Shown here: one piece after another, positions 31,327 through 33,009 of the stretch
Layout of the letters: each line of letters opens with the position of its first letter
How positions within the stretch are numbered: the stretch's first letter is position 1
Source: Alphaproteobacteria bacterium
GTDB lineage: Bacteria > Pseudomonadota > Alphaproteobacteria > JABAAW01
NCBI GenBank assembly: GCA_014238535.1
Contig: JABAAW010000013.1
Location: forward strand, 1-33,009
DNA: 33,009 bases
Direction of reading: 5' to 3'
The notes under the pieces: model-generated
The model's input: only the letters and a program-made list of their open reading frames with translations
Databases searched by the model: none
What the model was told of the DNA's origin: nothing
Translations under genes and position numbers: made by a program

Positions 31327-33009
31327 ATGGGAATGGATGATGGCTGTTTTCCTTTGTTAGAGCGAGATTATGCGCGCGAGTATGCGCGCTATCGCTTACA
31401 ACGCTCGCGCCTTGAGCGAGTGCATGGCGTTGATTTGCTATGCCCAATTGAATCGTGCGGTGTTGGCATGGTAGCTGAGATAGACGGTAGCATTTCGCGG
31501 CGCGTTATCGATTTGGGGGTTCGAGCACTAGGAGCGATTTCGCACCGCGGAGCGGTTGATTCGGACGGTAAGAGTGGCGATGGGGCTGGTATACACTTTC
31601 GTTTGCCACAGGAATTTTTTCACCGCCATATAGCTCGCGCTGGTCACCGAGTAAGTAATTTAGAGACTCGCGGCAGTTTAGCGGTTGGTATGGTTTTTCT
31701 GCCTAGGAACGACCATGCGCGCCAAGAGCGTTGCCGTACGATTTTGGAAAGCCAAGTTATCCGTATGGGTTATAAGATATACGGCTGGCGTCAGGTGCCG
31801 ATTGTTGTTTCGGCGTTGGGTCGCAAGGCGGAATCGACACGCCCTGAGATAGAACAAATAATGATAGAGAACGCGCGTCGTAGCAGCGAAGATGTATTCG
31901 AGCGCGATCTGTATGTTTTACGCCGTCGAGTAGAGAAGGCTGCGGAAGGGGAGAATTTATCGGATTTTTATATATGTTCTTTGAGTTGCCGCTCGATTAT
32001 CTACAAGGGATTATTTTTAGCGGAGCAGCTATCGAATTTTTACCCTGATTTATCGCATCCCCTTGTTCGTTCGGATTTTGCGATTTACCACCAGCGATTT
32101 TCGACTAACACTTTTCCTGAATGGTGGCTTGCGCAGCCGTTTAGGATTGTTGCGCATAACGGCGAGGTTAATACGCTGAAGGGTAACAAGAAATGGATGT
32201 CGAGCCACGAGGCGCAGTTGCGATACGAGAAGACTCTTGGTTATGCGAGTGAAGAGATAAAGCCTATATTGCCGCAGCATGGTTCGGATTCTGCTTGCTT
32301 AGATTCGGCGTTTGAAATGCTATTGCGTTTTGGTCGTGGCTTGCCTGAGGCGAAGTCATTACTTATGCCGCAGGCTTGGGAGCAAGATGAGGTAGGGCTA
32401 TCGCCAGAGTTGCGAGATTTTTATCGTTGGAACAACGGTTTGATGGAACCTTGGGATGGGCCGGCGGCGGTTTGTGCTTTTGATGGTCGTTGGGTTCTCT
32501 CGTGCATGGATCGCAACGGTCTACGCCCTTTGCGCTACCTGCTTACCGATGATGGCTTGCTTGTTAGTGGTTCTGAGGCTGGTATTGTTCCTATTGCCGA
32601 CGAGTCGATAATAGAGAAGGGTCATGTTGGTCCTGGCGAGATGGTTGCGGTTGACTTGGATAAGGGTGAGTTGTTGAGGGATGCTGCTTTGAAGGATATG
32701 TGCGCGAAGTTGCGCCCTTACAAGCGTTTAGTTAGTTCGATTAAGAGGATGAGCGGCGCGGGTATTGACGGTAAGAAGAAGGTAGCGCGTGCGCCTAAGA
32801 GCGAAGCAGCTAGTGCAGCTAGAGTGGATGGATTGCGTTTGCGGCGTTGTCAGTCTGCGTTTGGTTGGACGTTTGAAGACATCGAGTTGATATTGAAACC
32901 GATGTCGGAGAAGGGTTTAGAGCCGACTGGTTCGATGGGCGATGATGCGCCATTGGCGGTATTGGTTGATCAGGCACGGCCGCTGCATCATTTTTTCCGT
33001 CAGGATTTT
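31327..33009 (+). CDS. gltB: glutamate synthase (NADPH), large subunit, N-terminal part
   Basis: GltB hydrolyses glutamine in its N-terminal amidotransferase domain and passes ammonia to the synthase centre. Only the first 561 codons are present; the gene leaves the right edge. The nucleophile is Cys44 in SCGVGMVAEIDG, exposed after removal of a 43-residue propeptide. Other class II amidotransferase blocks are GAISHRGAVDSDGKSGDGAG, HQRFSTNTFPEWWLAQPFRIVAHNGE (landmarks QRFSTNT and HNGE), GSDSACLD, the DRNGLRPLRY loop and GEMVAVD. ATG at 31327 has AAGG 7 bases upstream; a second ATG follows two codons later, and the same frame is open farther upstream over the gltD end. A Lys/Ala-rich stretch near residue 480-500 looks like a small insertion. 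Confidence 0.95.
   Translation, partial: MGMDDGCFPLLERDYAREYARYRLQRSRLERVHGVDLLCPIESCGVGMVAEIDGSISRRVIDLGVRALGAISHRGAVDSDGKSGDGAGIHFRLPQEFFHRHIARAGHRVSNLETRGSLAVGMVFLPRNDHARQERCRTILESQVIRMGYKIYGWRQVPIVVSALGRKAESTRPEIEQIMIENARRSSEDVFERDLYVLRRRVEKAAEGENLSDFYICSLSCRSIIYKGLFLAEQLSNFYPDLSHPLVRSDFAIYHQRFSTNTFPEWWLAQPFRIVAHNGEVNTLKGNKKWMSSHEAQLRYEKTLGYASEEIKPILPQHGSDSACLDSAFEMLLRFGRGLPEAKSLLMPQAWEQDEVGLSPELRDFYRWNNGLMEPWDGPAAVCAFDGRWVLSCMDRNGLRPLRYLLTDDGLLVSGSEAGIVPIADESIIEKGHVGPGEMVAVDLDKGELLRDAALKDMCAKLRPYKRLVSSIKRMSGAGIDGKKKVARAPKSEAASAARVDGLRLRRCQSAFGWTFEDIELILKPMSEKGLEPTGSMGDDAPLAVLVDQARPLHHFFRQDF

Noticed and set aside
1-33009. Reassignment of TGA or TAG to an amino acid
   Set aside because: All recognised genes read correctly with the standard code, Trp is encoded by TGG, and conserved C-termini end at the expected stops.
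1-33009. CRISPR array, insertion sequence, prophage or integrated element at the tRNA
   Set aside because: No regularly spaced repeats, transposase, integrase or duplicated tRNA end was seen; the gene content is housekeeping.

Overview
The window looks like a stretch of alphaproteobacterial chromosome. The signs are a complete AapJQMP general L-amino-acid ABC transporter, the argH / small lipoprotein / lysA group, the argJ-mutT pair, a DhnA-type class I aldolase, and a gltD-gltB pair with a long GltB propeptide. GC content is moderate to low for the class. The + strand is visibly rich in G and T throughout, whichever strand is coding. I cannot name the genus; a marine or host-associated member of the class is a guess.

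Layout, left to right. (1) Positions 1-3025, +: queA (5' end cut off by the window), tgt and queG, three enzymes of queuosine tRNA modification. (2) 3026-4806, +: a TVP38/DedA-like membrane protein and truA; truA seems to start at ATT and carries an internal insertion. (3) 4847-5602, -: an exported Spondin_N-like protein, then a 452-base gap. (4) 6055-10603, +: the aap transporter. An 8-codon leader with an unusually strong Shine-Dalgarno precedes it, a strong hairpin follows aapJ, and aapQ, aapM and aapP come after. (5) 10771-12549, -: a FecR-domain protein. (6) 12790-17536, -: an unknown 536-residue protein, argH, a small lipoprotein and lysA, in transcription order. (7) 17730-20745, -: a pterin carbinolamine dehydratase, a Bax-inhibitor-1 membrane protein, mutT and argJ. 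(8) 20868-27037, +: a class I aldolase, an RND adaptor with a very basic N-terminal extension, a large RND pump with extra hydrophobic segments, and a 41-residue single-helix ORF. (9) 27080-28127, -: tRNA-Leu(CAG) and uppP. (10) 28331-33009, +: an MFS transporter, gltD, and the start of gltB, which runs off the window.

Several genes connect through nitrogen metabolism. The Aap system imports amino acids, GltBD assimilates ammonia into glutamate, and ArgJ, ArgH and LysA make arginine and lysine. The queuosine genes and truA modify tRNA. UppP, the lipoprotein and the RND pump serve the envelope.

No CRISPR array, insertion sequence, phage or defence island was seen. The most unusual items are the aapJ leader, the possible AcrZ-like small protein after an atypical RND pump, the ATT start of truA, and a stop-codon bias: + strand genes end in TAG or TAA and never TGA, while several - strand genes use TGA.
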